This document shows positions 7,517-15,474 of a stretch of DNA of 64,000 nt, piece after piece. The position numbers and the translations under genes are program-made. Location: positions 558,001 to 622,000 of the forward strand of contig CAVUWX010000007.1 in the NCBI GenBank assembly GCA_963745205.1, given 5' to 3'. Origin of the DNA: Hyphomicrobium_A sp963745205. Lineage in GTDB: Bacteria; Pseudomonadota; Alphaproteobacteria; Rhizobiales; Hyphomicrobiaceae. How positions within the stretch are numbered: position 1 is the first letter of the stretch; every line of letters starts with the position of its first letter. Under the pieces are notes generated by a model. It was not told where the DNA came from, did no database searches, and worked only from the letters and a program-made list of their open reading frames with translations.

Positions 7517-7532
7517 TGTGAGAATTATCACA
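7517..7532 (+). promoter_or_regulatory. CRP-like dyad TGTGAGAATTATCACA (both half-sites ideal)
   Basis: TGTGA-N6-TCACA with an AT-rich centre, the closest copy to the enterobacterial CRP consensus. The TAGATC hexamer is one base further away than usual. Confidence 0.7.
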
Positions 7533-7556
7533 GCGTCGGCATGGCGACATGGGGTA

Positions 7557-7570
7557 GATCTGGCAAGATC
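7557..7570 (+). promoter_or_regulatory. Leader hairpin, GATCT/AGATC type
   Basis: Five-base stem with a 4-base loop, at the position of the larger hairpins in other units. Confidence 0.4.
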
Positions 7571-7608
7571 CTTGAGCCCCTGCTCAGTTAGCCTGGAGGG
7601 AGCACCCC

Positions 7609-7950
7609 ATGAAAATGATCCTTGGCTGCTTGCTAGTGCTGGCCGGAACGGTAGTCGCTGTCGGGCAGACGCTTCCCGCGGGCAGACGGCGCTGGTCGGC
7701 ACCTCTACTGCGCTCCGATCCCAACTCCTCCGCGGGAGATTAGGCAGAACACCGAACAAACCCCTGTTGATATGGCGGCAGCGGTGGAACGTCCCGGGGC
7801 CTCGCAGGCAGCCCAAACTCCTCAGTCCCCAGCCGTCACCGTTAGCGGCCTCGACAGCAGCCCTGAGAACTCGCAGCCCAATGCCGCGGGCGGCGATCTT
7901 GCCCAAAGCCCTGTTGCTGAACCTGCAGCGGCGTCATTCGCGCATCAGGT
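7609..7950 (+). pseudogene. Degenerate copy of the coiled-coil protein gene
   Basis: The start region (TGGAGGGAGCACCCC before ATG; MKMILGCLLVLAG) matches 5595. After about 17 codons the frame is shifted, giving a stop at 7741-7743. A Pro/Ala-rich linker equivalent is recognisable in another frame (SQPNAAGGDLAQS beside SEPNAQGAPSID). The coiled-coil part is absent. Confidence 0.65.
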
Positions 7951-8143
7951 GAGCACGAAGGTCCGAACTCACGTTGAGAGCCCTGCGTTCCGATCTTGCA
8001 CCTATCTGGGGTGCAGAGGGCACACCCTCCTGGGTATCGGCTTCTAAACCAGGCGGCCCGCGCCCCCGAGGGAGCTGACGCAAAGAAGCCCCGCGCGGTC
8101 GACTTCCGGCGACGGGACATCCCGCGCCACGAAAACGAGTACG

Positions 8144-8172
8144 ACGCCCTAGCTCTCACCAGCTTAGGGCGT
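8144..8172 (+). terminator. Terminator hairpin ACGCCCTAGCT...AGCTTAGGGCGT
   Basis: A near-perfect stem followed by CTTTC. A matching hairpin is at 27436-27462. Confidence 0.6.
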
Positions 8173-8207
8173 CTTTCGGCTGTGACAATCAAGAGGATCA
8201 ACAAAAT

Positions 8208-8240
8208 GCCCCGCTCGGATCGCTCCGGCGGGGCTTCGCG
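8208..8240 (+). terminator. Second-type terminator GCCCCGC...GCGGGGC
   Basis: Stand-alone copy of the downstream half of the double terminator. The gene it once ended is not recognisable; 7951-8207 holds no other clear feature. Confidence 0.6.
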
Positions 8241-8277
8241 TTTCAATTATCGCCGTTGCCGCAACAATTTTTGTCGG

Positions 8278-8293
8278 TGTGGCAATGCTCACA
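8278..8293 (+). promoter_or_regulatory. CRP-like dyad TGTGGCAATGCTCACA, orphan
   Basis: A leader start (TCATGGATC) follows, but then the unit is broken by the small element at 8372-8533 and no peptide gene remains. Confidence 0.6.
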
Positions 8294-8371
8294 GCGCGAT
8301 CTGAGCAACATCGGTAGGTAGGCTCCTGGTCATGGATCCAATGGCCTTGCGTTCGTCCGCTCTCCTCCTAG

Positions 8372-8533
8372 AACGTGTTGCAAAACTCGATACTCAGATC
8401 ATCGTGTGCACGGATAAAATCTTGTCCCCACGCAAGGAGGCGTCGAGGAGTCGAGTTTGGCCGTGAACTCGCACGAGGAATCCGGTTCCGACAGAGTAAT
8501 CGGGTCCGGCTCCCAAAATCGTTTTGCAACACG
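8372..8533. mobile_element. MITE-like element with 13-bp inverted ends and 10-bp direct repeats
   Basis: CGTGTTGCAAAAC at 8374-8386 is the exact inverse of GTTTTGCAACACG at 8521-8533. The element is flanked by direct repeats CTCCTCCTAG at 8362-8371 and 8534-8543. It has no coding capacity. The GTTGCAAA core recalls IS6-type ends, but the target duplication length differs from the usual 8 bp, so the parent family is uncertain. Confidence 0.7.
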
Positions 8534-8543
8534 CTCCTCCTAG

Positions 8544-8986
8544 GGCGCGGACGAAAGAAGCCCCGCTGGAATTGCACCGGCGGGGCTTCTAGTCTCAGTG
8601 CAAGCTGATCAAGACCTCACGTCCCTTGCGGGCCTTGCGGATTACGCCCCCCGAGCTGGGCGACCACCGTTCAAGCAAGGCGTTGTGCGAGCGAAAGGTC
8701 GAAATATTCCGGATGCAGTCTCGGTGGCCAGGCTGAAATCATAAAGCCGGGCGCGGTTTACACGCCCGCGGCTGCCTGGCGGGAAAGTCGTCAGGATTCA
8801 GAGTCTTTCGATCCTTCGCACCTTGAAAGGAGACTACCCGTTCCAAGCTGCAGCATAGTCCAGCGGTTTCCATTCCACAATGCCCAACAATACCGTTGAA
8901 CAGAGCCTGGCGCTCGGCCGGGCGGGATAAATTCGAGGCGCGCTGTTCCCCGCGTAACACCAAGCAAAAAATATAGCTCGCCTCCG
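8544..8986 (+). other. Decayed units: terminator and a leader without a start codon
   Basis: GCCCCGCTGG...CCGGCGGGGC at 8561-8587 is a second-type terminator. At 8805-8839 the text TCGATCCTT...CACCTTGAAAGGAGACTACCC is a leader and ribosome site, but GTTCC follows in place of ATG. No gene is seen in the rest. Confidence 0.5.
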
Positions 8987-9002
8987 CGTGGCAATTCGCA
9001 CA
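8987..9002 (+). promoter_or_regulatory. CRP-like dyad CGTGGCAATTCGCACA
   Basis: It lies 104 bases before the start at 9091. This copy and that at 9625 are identical over about 175 bp including the leader and first codons. Confidence 0.6.
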
Positions 9003-9090
9003 GCGCGCGCAGCCCGTAATCGGCAGTCTCCGTCACGGTCATGGATCAATCCCGATCCTTGAGACCGTAACAGTGAAAGGAGAACTACCA

Positions 9091-9231
9091 ATGAAGACCT
9101 TGATCCTCGCCGGCCTACTCGCCCTCACTGCTGTGTCGGCCGCACAGCCGGCAGCTGCCCTATGGGGCGGCGCCGGCGGCGGCGGGCCCAAACCTTGCTC
9201 GTATGGAATGCCCCGCTGCTATCTCAAGTAA
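9091..9231 (+). CDS. Small secreted peptide (array family), 46 aa, Cys/Gly-rich
   Basis: A short signal MKTLILAGLLALTAVSA with cleavage near AAA (residue 23). The mature part LWGGAGGGGPKPCSYGMPRC has two Cys 9 apart, followed by YLK. GAAAGGAGAACTACCA fixes the start. It belongs to the AGLLA subfamily together with 9729, 26150 and the 30232 pseudogene, whose signals lack the VVVAS stretch. The terminator is not of the conserved kind; GCCCGGTG...GGTGCCGGGCTTTCTC follows at about 9259-9290. Function unknown. Confidence 0.78.
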   Translation: MKTLILAGLLALTAVSAAQPAAALWGGAGGGGPKPCSYGMPRCYLK

Positions 9232-9339
9232 GCAGTTCCTTTGGCCGTGCAACACTCAGCCCGGTGCCCTTCGGGGTGCCGGGCTTTCTCATTTCCGACA
9301 GCGCGAGGTCTCGGCCATTGCCGCGGCGGCTTTTGTCTG

Positions 9340-9355
9340 TGTGGGAATTCTCACA
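9340..9355 (+). promoter_or_regulatory. CRP-like dyad TGTGGGAATTCTCACA, orphan
   Basis: Almost a perfect palindrome around GAATTC. A TAGGTT hexamer and the start of a leader follow, but the peptide gene is gone; 9400-9575 holds nothing recognisable. Confidence 0.65.
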
Positions 9356-9624
9356 GCGCCCCCACGACACCATGGTAGGTTCCGGTCATGCAACCGCGCC
9401 CTCAGCTAGGACACGGGTGGCGAGCGTGCTAAGTTGATGCCTTCGCCATGGTAGTCTGGGTAGTGTCCTATGGCGGTTACGAGGGACTGCGCGGTGTGGT
9501 GAAGACCTACCGCCCCGGCTTTCGCATTTTGCAGGCTCGAAGGAACCTCGCGTCGAGGCAGTTGCCCTGCAACTGACGCGGTGTTCCCCGCGTAACACCA
9601 AGCAAAAAATATAGCTCGCCTCCG

Positions 9625-9640
9625 CGTGGCAATTCGCACA
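9625..9640 (+). promoter_or_regulatory. CRP-like dyad CGTGGCAATTCGCACA
   Basis: It lies 104 bases before the start at 9729; duplicate of 8987-9002. Confidence 0.6.
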
Positions 9641-9728
9641 GCGCGCGCAGCCCGTAATCGGCAGTCTCCGTCACGGTCATGGATCAATCCCGATCCTTGA
9701 GACCGTAACAGTGAAAGGAGAACTACCA

Positions 9729-9929
9729 ATGAAGACCTTGATCCTCGCCGGCCTACTCGCTGTAACCGCCCTGTCGGCTGCGCAGCCAGCAGCGGCCATC
9801 ATCATCCGGCCCCCTCAGGGCTGCGGAATGGCTGCGCTGTGCAAGATGCCTCCGGCTCCGGCTCCGGTAGCACCTAGACCCATTCGTTTGGGACCGCCGG
9901 GCGGATATACTCCCCCTAATCTCCGTTAA
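9729..9929 (+). CDS. Small secreted Pro-rich peptide (array family), 66 aa
   Basis: Signal MKTLILAGLLAVTALSAAQP with cleavage at AAA (residue 23). The mature part of about 43 residues begins IIIRPPQGCGMAALCKMPP and is Pro-rich, with two Cys 7 apart. The start is chosen at 9729 because AAAGGAGAACTACCA lies directly upstream. A copy at 30232-30432 is nearly identical but has lost its ATG; a shorter relative is at 26150. Function unknown. Confidence 0.8.
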   Translation: MKTLILAGLLAVTALSAAQPAAAIIIRPPQGCGMAALCKMPPAPAPVAPRPIRLGPPGGYTPPNLR

Positions 9930-9993
9930 TGAAGGCGGACCGCACGGGACCTGCCGCTGTAAGAGGCCGCACTTCTTTTTTCGCTCAACAAGA

Positions 9994-10022
9994 AGCCCCG
10001 CCGGAGCAATCCGGCGGGGCTT
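9994..10022 (+). terminator. Second-type terminator GCCCCGCCGG...CCGGCGGGGC
   Basis: Ten-base perfect stem with a 7-base loop; only a reduced first hairpin remains before it. Confidence 0.75.
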
Positions 10023-10052
10023 CGGTTTCAGTGCAGCTAATCTTTTGTCTCG

Positions 10053-10068
10053 TGTGGCAATCCTCACA
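10053..10068 (+). promoter_or_regulatory. CRP-like dyad TGTGGCAATCCTCACA
   Basis: It lies 103 bases before the ATG at 10156, with TAGTCT at the -10 position. Confidence 0.75.
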
Positions 10069-10102
10069 GCGCCAGTACCACGCCCTGCGTAGTCTCCGTC
10101 AC

Positions 10103-10132
10103 GGTCATGGATCAATCCCGATCCTTGAGACC
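10103..10132 (+). promoter_or_regulatory. Leader hairpin, GGTC/GGATC...GATCC/GACC type
   Basis: GGATC pairs with GATCC and the outer GGTC with GACC. The same form occurs in the leaders of 9091, 9729, 20951, 26677, 29767 and others. Confidence 0.55.
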
Positions 10133-10155
10133 GTAACAGTGAAAGGAGACTACCC

Positions 10156-10255
10156 ATGAAGCCCTTGATGCTTGTGAACTTCTGTAGCCGGGACTGTCAT
10201 TCTCCCGCATCCGGCCGAAGCCGGTAGACAGGGCGGCATTTACAGTGGCCGCTAA
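10156..10255 (+). pseudogene. Frameshifted array peptide gene (MKPLMLV type)
   Basis: The frame from ATG gives MKPLMLVNFCSRDCHSPASG then RSR and stop, with no usable signal peptide. One frame over, the same bases read LVAGTVILPHPAEAGRQGG and end IYSGR, which aligns with the intact peptide at 20951 (LVSGTVVLPQPAAASGGG). An indel after codon 8 therefore broke the gene. The same lesion is shared by the copies at 26677 and 29767. Confidence 0.8.
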
Positions 10256-10287
10256 CACCAACCGCAACCTTGAAAGGAGACCTACCC

Positions 10288-10395
10288 ATGAAGGCGTTCA
10301 TTCTTGCAGCACTACTCGTCGTGACCGCTGTGTCGGGTGTTGTCGTCGTCTCTCAGCCGGCTGCTGCCGGGTGCCCCGGATGCCGCGGCCAGTAA
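10288..10395 (+). CDS. Small secreted peptide (array family), 35 aa, CxxC
   Basis: Signal MKAFILAALLVVTAVSG, cleavage at AAA, mature part of 8 residues GCPGCRGQ with a CxxC pair. AAAGGAGACCTACCC precedes the ATG. It lies 32 bases after the frameshifted copy and has no dyad of its own, so it is probably the second gene of a two-gene transcript. An identical copy is at 26809. A metal- or disulfide-related role is conceivable from CPGC, but this is only inference. Confidence 0.78.
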   Translation: MKAFILAALLVVTAVSGVVVVSQPAAAGCPGCRGQ

Positions 10396-10410
10396 GCTGA
10401 GAACTATATG

Positions 10411-10440
10411 GCGCGGCTGACTTGGGGCCGCGCTTCGTTT
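10411..10440 (+). terminator. Shortened first-type terminator
   Basis: GCGCGGC and GCCGCGC pair directly; the inner part of the usual stem has been deleted. TTCGTTTTCGG follows. Confidence 0.65.
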
Positions 10441-10483
10441 TCGGCTTCAGCGAAAAGTCCACCACAACAGCGGCTTTCGCCTG

Positions 10484-10499
10484 TGTGGCAATCCTCACA
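10484..10499 (+). promoter_or_regulatory. CRP-like dyad TGTGGCAATCCTCACA
   Basis: It lies 95 bases before the start at 10579; TAGGTT at -10. Confidence 0.75.
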
Positions 10500-10578
10500 G
10501 CGTCCGCTGAGCGACATGGGTAGGTTCCGGTCATGCGCATCGATCCCCGATGCCGATAGCAACCTAAGGAGACTACCC

Positions 10579-10779
10579 ATGAAGACCTTGATCCTTGCCA
10601 CCCTACTCGCGATCACCGCCATGTCGGGCGTTGTTGTTGGCTCACAATCGGCCGCTGCCAATACCCCAGTTCGTACTGCTGAGCCGCGAGTCGACTTCTC
10701 GCTCCCAGGCTCAGGAAAAGTCCACCTTTGCCAAGGTCGCATCTGCACCGTGAAGGGTCCCGCCGTAGGCGGCCGCTAA
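10579..10779 (+). CDS. Small secreted peptide (array family), 66 aa
   Basis: Signal MKTLILATLLAITAMSG, cleavage near AAA-N (residue 27). The mature part of about 39 residues contains TPVRTAEPRVDFSLPGSG and HLCQGRICTVKG with a C-x5-C pair, ending VGGR. AAGGAGACTACCC fixes the start. It has the longest unique mature part among the classic MKTLILA members and no close second copy in the window. Function unknown. Confidence 0.8.
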   Translation: MKTLILATLLAITAMSGVVVGSQSAAANTPVRTAEPRVDFSLPGSGKVHLCQGRICTVKGPAVGGR

Positions 10780-10793
10780 GCCAACAAACGAAG

Positions 10794-10878
10794 CCGCGGC
10801 CTCAGGTCTTGGCCTTTGCTGCCACGCTCCTTTTTCGGCTCCAACAGAAAGCCCCGCGCGGATCGCTCCGGCGGGGCT
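10794..10878 (+). terminator. Double terminator, first hairpin degraded
   Basis: CGCGGCCTCAGGTCTTGG remains on the left but the right arm is altered (TTTGCTGCC). The second hairpin, GCCCCGC...GCGGGGC, is intact. Confidence 0.6.
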
Positions 10879-10911
10879 CAATGTTTCACTGAAGACTGAT
10901 CTTTTGTCCCG

Positions 10912-10927
10912 TGTGGGAATCCTCACA
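10912..10927 (+). promoter_or_regulatory. CRP-like dyad TGTGGGAATCCTCACA
   Basis: It lies 94 bases before the start at 11006; TAGGTT at -10, then a GGCATCG...CGATGGC leader hairpin. Confidence 0.75.
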
Positions 10928-11005
10928 GCCAGCTCCCGTCGACATGCGTAGGTTCCGTCGTGGCATCGATCCCCGATGGCATCGCAATCTTACAGGAGAC
11001 CTCCC

Positions 11006-11287
11006 ATGAAGACCTTCATCCTCGCCTCGATGCTGGCGCTCACCGCGGTGTCTGGCGCCGTCATGAACTCTGATCCGGCCAAGGCCGATTATAACTACTA
11101 CAGCAACGGCATGTTTGGGCACATCTACAGCCCTGTCCCAACCTACAACCCTGTTCTACCTCTGGCTGGCGCCCCGGCCGCTCCTCAGGCGGGCAGCTTC
11201 GAAGGCAGAGATGATAGTGGTTCGGTGACGGACGCCGCCGCCGAGGCCGTTCAAAGCCTGCTCGACGATGGTTGTGACCACGAATAG
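11006..11287 (+). CDS. Secreted protein of the NGMFGHIYSPVP family, 93 aa
   Basis: Signal MKTFILASMLALTAVSG is of the array type, but the mature part is longer: a Tyr-rich start (DYNYYSNGMFGHIYSPVPTY), a Pro/Ala linker, then an acidic end with DAAAEAVQSLLDDGCDHE. The last helix and terminal CDHE are strongly conserved in the second copy at 27101 while the linker varies. ACAGGAGACCTCCC precedes the ATG. Single Cys near the C-terminus. Function unknown. Confidence 0.82.
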   Translation: MKTFILASMLALTAVSGAVMNSDPAKADYNYYSNGMFGHIYSPVPTYNPVLPLAGAPAAPQAGSFEGRDDSGSVTDAAAEAVQSLLDDGCDHE

Positions 11288-11337
11288 GCCCGTCGCGAAG
11301 TGTATCGCGACAGAATTGGCCGTGCAGCAAGATCGTT

Positions 11338-11706
11338 TTGGGGTCAGATCGTCGCAAAATCTGGAGCGCTGAAATGGAAGGGGTTTGGCTCGGGCCAACA
11401 CGGCAGTCACCCAAAGTCGAGCAGATGCTGGGGGCTCGATATCGCCCGGCTCGAGCGCCGCGGCTTTCTGTGTGGTGCGCCGATGAGGCTCTGCTGGTCA
11501 CGGGGCGACGAAGACGCGGGCGGCATCGTCGTGCTCGCAGGGCGACGGGGCTCAAGCTCATGTACCGCACCCGCGTGGGCGAGGACGAATGGAGGGCAGG
11601 CCGAAACGAGGGCGGATCGCGCCACCCGGGTCATCGGTCTGCCTTGGAGCCGAAGCGCATGCACTGGCGGACATACAACCGCCTCGCCGAGCGTTACGAG
11701 CGCTGA
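11338..11706 (+). pseudogene. Probable remnant of a YRTRVG...PKRMHWRTY-type hypothetical gene
   Basis: The frame has LKLMYRTRVGEDEWRAG near the middle and LEPKRMHWRTYNRLAERYE at the end. I recall these as N- and C-terminal marks of a rhizobial hypothetical family with a zinc-ribbon core between them. The core with its CxxC pairs is missing here. Recognition is from memory and not certain. Confidence 0.4.
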
Positions 11707-11879
11707 GACGCGCAATGGGATCTCGAGGCGATGCGGCGCTTTGGGGCCAACTTGTAAGCACCGCCGCTCTTTGATGCACCTGAGCGACATGTGAAGGAAA
11801 TCGAAGCCAACCCGAGCCAAGCAATCCAAGCGCTTCATTGAGACAGCGCGCAAGCTGCGCGTTAGACGAAAAGGAGGCC

Positions 11880-11935
11880 GAGGGTAGTCTCCTTTGAAGT
11901 TGCGATCGGGATTCGGGGATCGAACAAACCACTGC
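11880..11935 (-). other. Leader of an array unit in reverse orientation
   Basis: On the minus strand the text reads TTCGATCCCCGAATCCCGAT and then CGCAACTTCAAAGGAGACTA, i.e. leader and ribosome site. No ATG or signal peptide follows. It is the only clear minus-strand piece of a unit. Confidence 0.55.
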
Positions 11936-12042
11936 TCTATCGCCCGTGTCTCTTGCTGGTGATATTCTGTAGCTTCTGGCCTGTTACGCTTCTAATGCAC
12001 GGCGGGAAGAAGATGTAGCGCATCAATTAGATTCAAACAGCC

Positions 12043-13210
12043 ATGTCTGACGAAGCTGCTGGGAAGATAAAGGCGCTCGACGCCCAGGCGCAGCGCCTGT
12101 TGAACATCTTTAGTCGCGCGGGTTATGAACAGGTAGCGCCCGCCATCATCCAGCCAGCCAGCCTTTTCCTCGAGGTTGTTGGCGAGGCTCTGCGGACGCG
12201 CACATACGTCTTTAGCGATGCTGATGGCGAGGAGCTGTGTCTGCGCCCCGACCTCACCATACCGACCTGCCGGTTGCATTTGGGGCGTCACCCTGTCGGC
12301 AACGTTCCGGCGCGCTATTGCTACAGCGGTTCGGCCTTTCGTTACCAGCCCGCGGGCGCTACCAGCGCTCATCCTAGCGAATTCCACCAAACGGGCATCG
12401 AATCATTTGCTGCAGCTGACCGGGATCATGAGGATGCTGCGGTGTTGGGCCTCATCATTGAGGCGCTGCGGGAGACAGGTTTCGAGCAGTTTCAGCTCAG
12501 CATTGGTGATCTCGGTCTCTTTAGGGCGCTCCTCGATGGCATTCCCATGCCGGAGCGCTGGCGACGGCGTCTGTGGCATCACTTCTGGCGTCGCAACTCG
12601 TTCCGACGCGTTTTGATGCGCCTCACATCGCGAGAGGCCCTAAAGGCTCATAATCTGCCACGCGAATTGATGCAGCAACTCGACCCCACCAAGCCAGAGG
12701 AGGTCCAAAGCATCGTTGAGGAGTATCTGGACCGGTCTGGGATAGAGTTGATTGGCTGGCGTACGTTGCCGGAAATCGCCGAGCGCCTGCTCGCCGCAGC
12801 CGCCGATGCGCGCGAAGCGCCGCTCGAATTTCCGATGGCGGGGCTAATCGATAGCTTTACACTGGTCAGAGTCCCGGCGCGCGAAGCCGTATCTCGCCTC
12901 GCGGGCCTGCTGCGCCCTCAGAAGATTGACATCAGTGCGGCGCTCGAACTCGTTCAACCGCCGCCTCCAACTTCTGGATTCATTGGGCGTCCACACTTGG
13001 GAGACCGTGTTCTCGACGGTGTTCGGGCGCAATCTCGAGTACTACACTGGCTTTGTTTTCGAGGTTATTGATGCCCAACTCGGTGTCGCAAGCCCAATCG
13101 CGGGCGGCGGTCGCTATGATGAACTACTTGCTCGCGTGGGAGCACCGATTGGTGTGCCGGCTATTGGCTCGTGCATTCATAGCGAACGACTGCTTGCTGT
13201 GAATGGTTGA
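12043..13210 (+). pseudogene. hisZ: ATP phosphoribosyltransferase regulatory subunit, frameshifted
   Basis: HisZ is a catalytically inactive relative of histidyl-tRNA synthetase that activates the short form of HisG in histidine synthesis. Class II synthetase-like stretches are clear: LCLRPDLTIPTCRLHL, RYCYSGSAFRYQ, EFHQTGIESF, and late GRNLEYYTGFVFEV and PIAGGGRYDELLARVG. The frame breaks at about 12946-12950, where one extra base follows the codons for ALE; the remaining 85 codons continue in the next frame to the TGA at 13210. Total length fits a complete gene. hisG and hisS are not in the window. The indel may be real or a sequencing error. Confidence 0.85.
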
Positions 13211-13335
13211 ATGGCTGGTACAAATCGACACCAGCAGCGGCACCAAGTCCGGCCGGCTCAAAAAAAGGGGTCCATCGCCGGTGTGACGTTCGGTGAAGCG
13301 CGCACGGCGGTGGCTGAGGTCGAGGAGCGCCGCCA
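13211..13335 (+). pseudogene. Fragment of the coiled-coil protein gene
   Basis: Bases 13211-13335 match the segment of 5595 around KKGSIAGVTLGEARTTIAEV (here KKGSIAGVTFGEARTAVAEV). There is an internal deletion and no continuation. It directly abuts the hisZ stop. Nothing recognisable is seen in 13336-13581. Confidence 0.75.
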
Positions 13336-13581
13336 ATTCGAGCCGGATTCCGTACACGGGACCGGCGTTATCGTGATTTCGCAGTCCTGTGCCGCTTCAG
13401 TCGCTCTCGATACCAACAGGTCCGGCTTAGGAATTGCATTCTCGTACCGCACTCGAGCAAAGGAGGTTCGGGCAGCTCATGACGATGCGCGCCCTTCGGG
13501 CGGATAGGGGCTACCCACCTGCAGCTCAAGTCGCTGCTCGCTCTCAGCCAATTTTTGACTTCGAGAAATTAGCTTCAGCCC

Positions 13582-14037
13582 TCATCCCCATCTATCTAGG
13601 GTGAGGTGCATAGATGTCAGCCGCAATCGATCAACCAAGATGGCTGCAATAGAACGATACAGGCGGCCGGCGAAAGCTGGATCCGCTTTGACCATGCTAT
13701 CTACTATCGCCTCATCGATAATGCGCAGGCGCGTTGGCTCGTCCGCGACCGCTTTGGCACTCGTTGGAGCACCGTCTACAAACGACATTTCCCCGAAGAA
13801 TTCGCCGGCTGTGAGAATGGCGAGTGGCACCACCTTTTCGCGGTCCTGCCGCTCAATGCGAACCGCGCCATCCTCAATGACATAAATGGCCCTCAATGGT
13901 AAATCCTGGTCGAACACGACTTGATTGCGGTCAAACGACTTAGACGTAGCCGCTGTCATCAGCGCGCTCTCCTCGGCAGCATCGAGGAAGGGAAGAAACT
14001 GCCCAGGTGCGTTTGCTGTCTCCATGACAAGCTCCAT
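13582..14037 (-). CDS. Cyclic nucleotide-binding-fold (CRP effector domain) protein without HTH, 151 aa
   Basis: The product is essentially one cNMP-binding beta-roll: FLPFLDAAEESALM, then YVIEDGAVRIER, and the phosphate-binding-cassette region AGEFFGEMSFVDGAPTSAKA. The canonical Arg contact (usually R-x-A) is S-A-K-A here. It ends in a helix (LYRSIAAILVDRLRL) like the CRP dimer helix, with no DNA-binding domain after it. It is transcribed away from the 14171 gene. It could sense a nucleotide or act as a partner domain; it is not a DNA-binding regulator by itself, so it cannot on its own explain the CRP-like dyads of the array. Confidence 0.75.
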   Translation of the reverse strand: MELVMETANAPGQFLPFLDAAEESALMTAATSKSFDRNQVVFDQDLPLRAIYVIEDGAVRIERQDREKVVPLAILTAGEFFGEMSFVDGAPTSAKAVADEPTRLRIIDEAIVDSMVKADPAFAGRLYRSIAAILVDRLRLTSMHLTLDRWG

Positions 14038-14170
14038 CCGTCGAGGGCCTTGGTATAAGTGACCACGTCAAATTGAAAGGTAGCTACCCCAGACATCCTC
14101 TGTAGCTTAAGGTAAGCTGCCGTTACAGGCGACGCAAGACCGGTCCAAAATAGCATACGCGAGTATACGC

Positions 14171-15427
14171 ATGAGCCTGATAGGGCAAGCGGTGGAAAAG
14201 ATGCGGCGCAAGACGGCCGGTAGCCTCGAGGCGAGGCCGTTTTCCGATCTTTCGGCTCACAAGATGATCAGGCAGCATCAAAAGATCGGAGCGATGCTGG
14301 GTATCGAGAGCCCCTTCTTCCGATCGGCGGAGGGGATGCAAGGTCGCAAAACGTTGATCGATGGCAAGCCCGTCCTCAACTTTGCGTGGTGCGATTACCT
14401 CGGGCTCAGTCAGCATCCAGAGCTGATTGCAGCCGCCAAAGCCGCCATGGATCAATATGGCACGACAGTATCAGCCAGTCGCATGGTATCGGGAGATACT
14501 CCCGTGCACCGCGATTTGGAAAAAGAGATTGCGGAGTTCATCGGCGTCGAGGCCGCGGTCGTGTTTGTCAGTGGACATGCGGCAAATGTATCTACCATAG
14601 GCACCTTAATGAATGATCGCGACCTCATTGTTCATGATGAGTTCGTGCACAATAGCGCCGTTGTAGGCATGCGTCTTGCGGGTGCGACCACCCGCTTCTT
14701 CCGTCACGGCAAGCTAGATAAGCTCGAGGCGATTTTGAGCGAGGAACGCGCGAAGTATAGGAACTGCCTTATTGTGATCGAAGGGCTTTATTCGACAGAA
14801 GGCGATATACCGGATTTGGCTCGCGTCGTTGAACTCAAAGAAAAGTATGGCGCGTGGCTGATGGTCGATGATGCCCATGGCGCGGGCGTGCTTGGGACGG
14901 GTGGCCGAGGGCTTGCTGAGCATTGCGGGGTGGACCCTCGCAAAGTTGATGTCTGGATGGGCACTCTCAGTAAGGCGTTTGGCTCGGTCGGAGGCTACAT
15001 TGCCGGTGATTCTGACCTGATCGAATCCTTGAAGCACTTCGCGCCAGGGTTCGTGTTCTCAGTTGGTCTCCCGCCCTGCATGGGTGCCGCCGCGCTCACG
15101 GCTCTGCGCGTCATAAAGCGCGAGCCGGAGCGAGTGGCCCGCTTGCATGTGAATGGGGCCCTTTTCTTGCGGGAAGCACACGCAAGTGGTCTGGATACGG
15201 CCCGCTCCCTAGGTTTGGGTATGTTACCCATCATGGTGGGTGCCTCGACCCGCGCCGCCAAACTAGTACACCGGATGTACGAGCGTGGGATCAACACATC
15301 GCTCATCATCTATCCAGGCGTGCCACTAAACGCAGGCCGTTTGCGGTTTTTTCTTAGCTCTGAATTCACATCCGACGAGATTAAAGATACCATTTGTGCG
15401 GTCAAAGAGGAGATCGCAAAGGTTTAA
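14171..15427 (+). CDS. PLP-dependent alpha-oxoamine synthase family protein, 418 aa
   Basis: Fold-type I aminotransferase of the group holding 8-amino-7-oxononanoate synthase, 2-amino-3-ketobutyrate CoA ligase, 5-aminolevulinate synthase and serine palmitoyltransferase. These enzymes condense an amino acid with an acyl thioester. Marks: NFAWCDYLGLSQHPEL, GTTVSASRMVSGDTPVHRDL, VFVSGHAANVSTIG, EGLYSTEGDIPDL, MVDDAHGAGVLG, and the PLP lysine in WMGTLSKAFGSVGGY. The N-terminal extension of about 45 residues is longer than in BioF. No biotin genes are nearby, so a lipid or secondary-metabolite role is as likely. It appears complete; the ribosome site is weak. Confidence 0.85.
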   Translation: MSLIGQAVEKMRRKTAGSLEARPFSDLSAHKMIRQHQKIGAMLGIESPFFRSAEGMQGRKTLIDGKPVLNFAWCDYLGLSQHPELIAAAKAAMDQYGTTVSASRMVSGDTPVHRDLEKEIAEFIGVEAAVVFVSGHAANVSTIGTLMNDRDLIVHDEFVHNSAVVGMRLAGATTRFFRHGKLDKLEAILSEERAKYRNCLIVIEGLYSTEGDIPDLARVVELKEKYGAWLMVDDAHGAGVLGTGGRGLAEHCGVDPRKVDVWMGTLSKAFGSVGGYIAGDSDLIESLKHFAPGFVFSVGLPPCMGAAALTALRVIKREPERVARLHVNGALFLREAHASGLDTARSLGLGMLPIMVGASTRAAKLVHRMYERGINTSLIIYPGVPLNAGRLRFFLSSEFTSDEIKDTICAVKEEIAKV

Positions 15428-15474
15428 CCATGCCAGAATAATTCGCGCATTGGTCCAGGGCGATTTTGAAGCGA

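Larger units (their letters stand above)
10053..10520 (+). repeat. Duplicated two-peptide unit, copy 1
   Basis: Nearly identical to 26574-27041: dyad, leader, frameshifted MKPLMLV copy, MKAFILAALL peptide, short terminator and next dyad. Part of it recurs at 29664-29865. Confidence 0.8.

Noticed and set aside
13582..14037. The cNMP-binding protein as the array activator
   Set aside because: It has no DNA-binding helix-turn-helix, so it cannot bind the dyads by itself.
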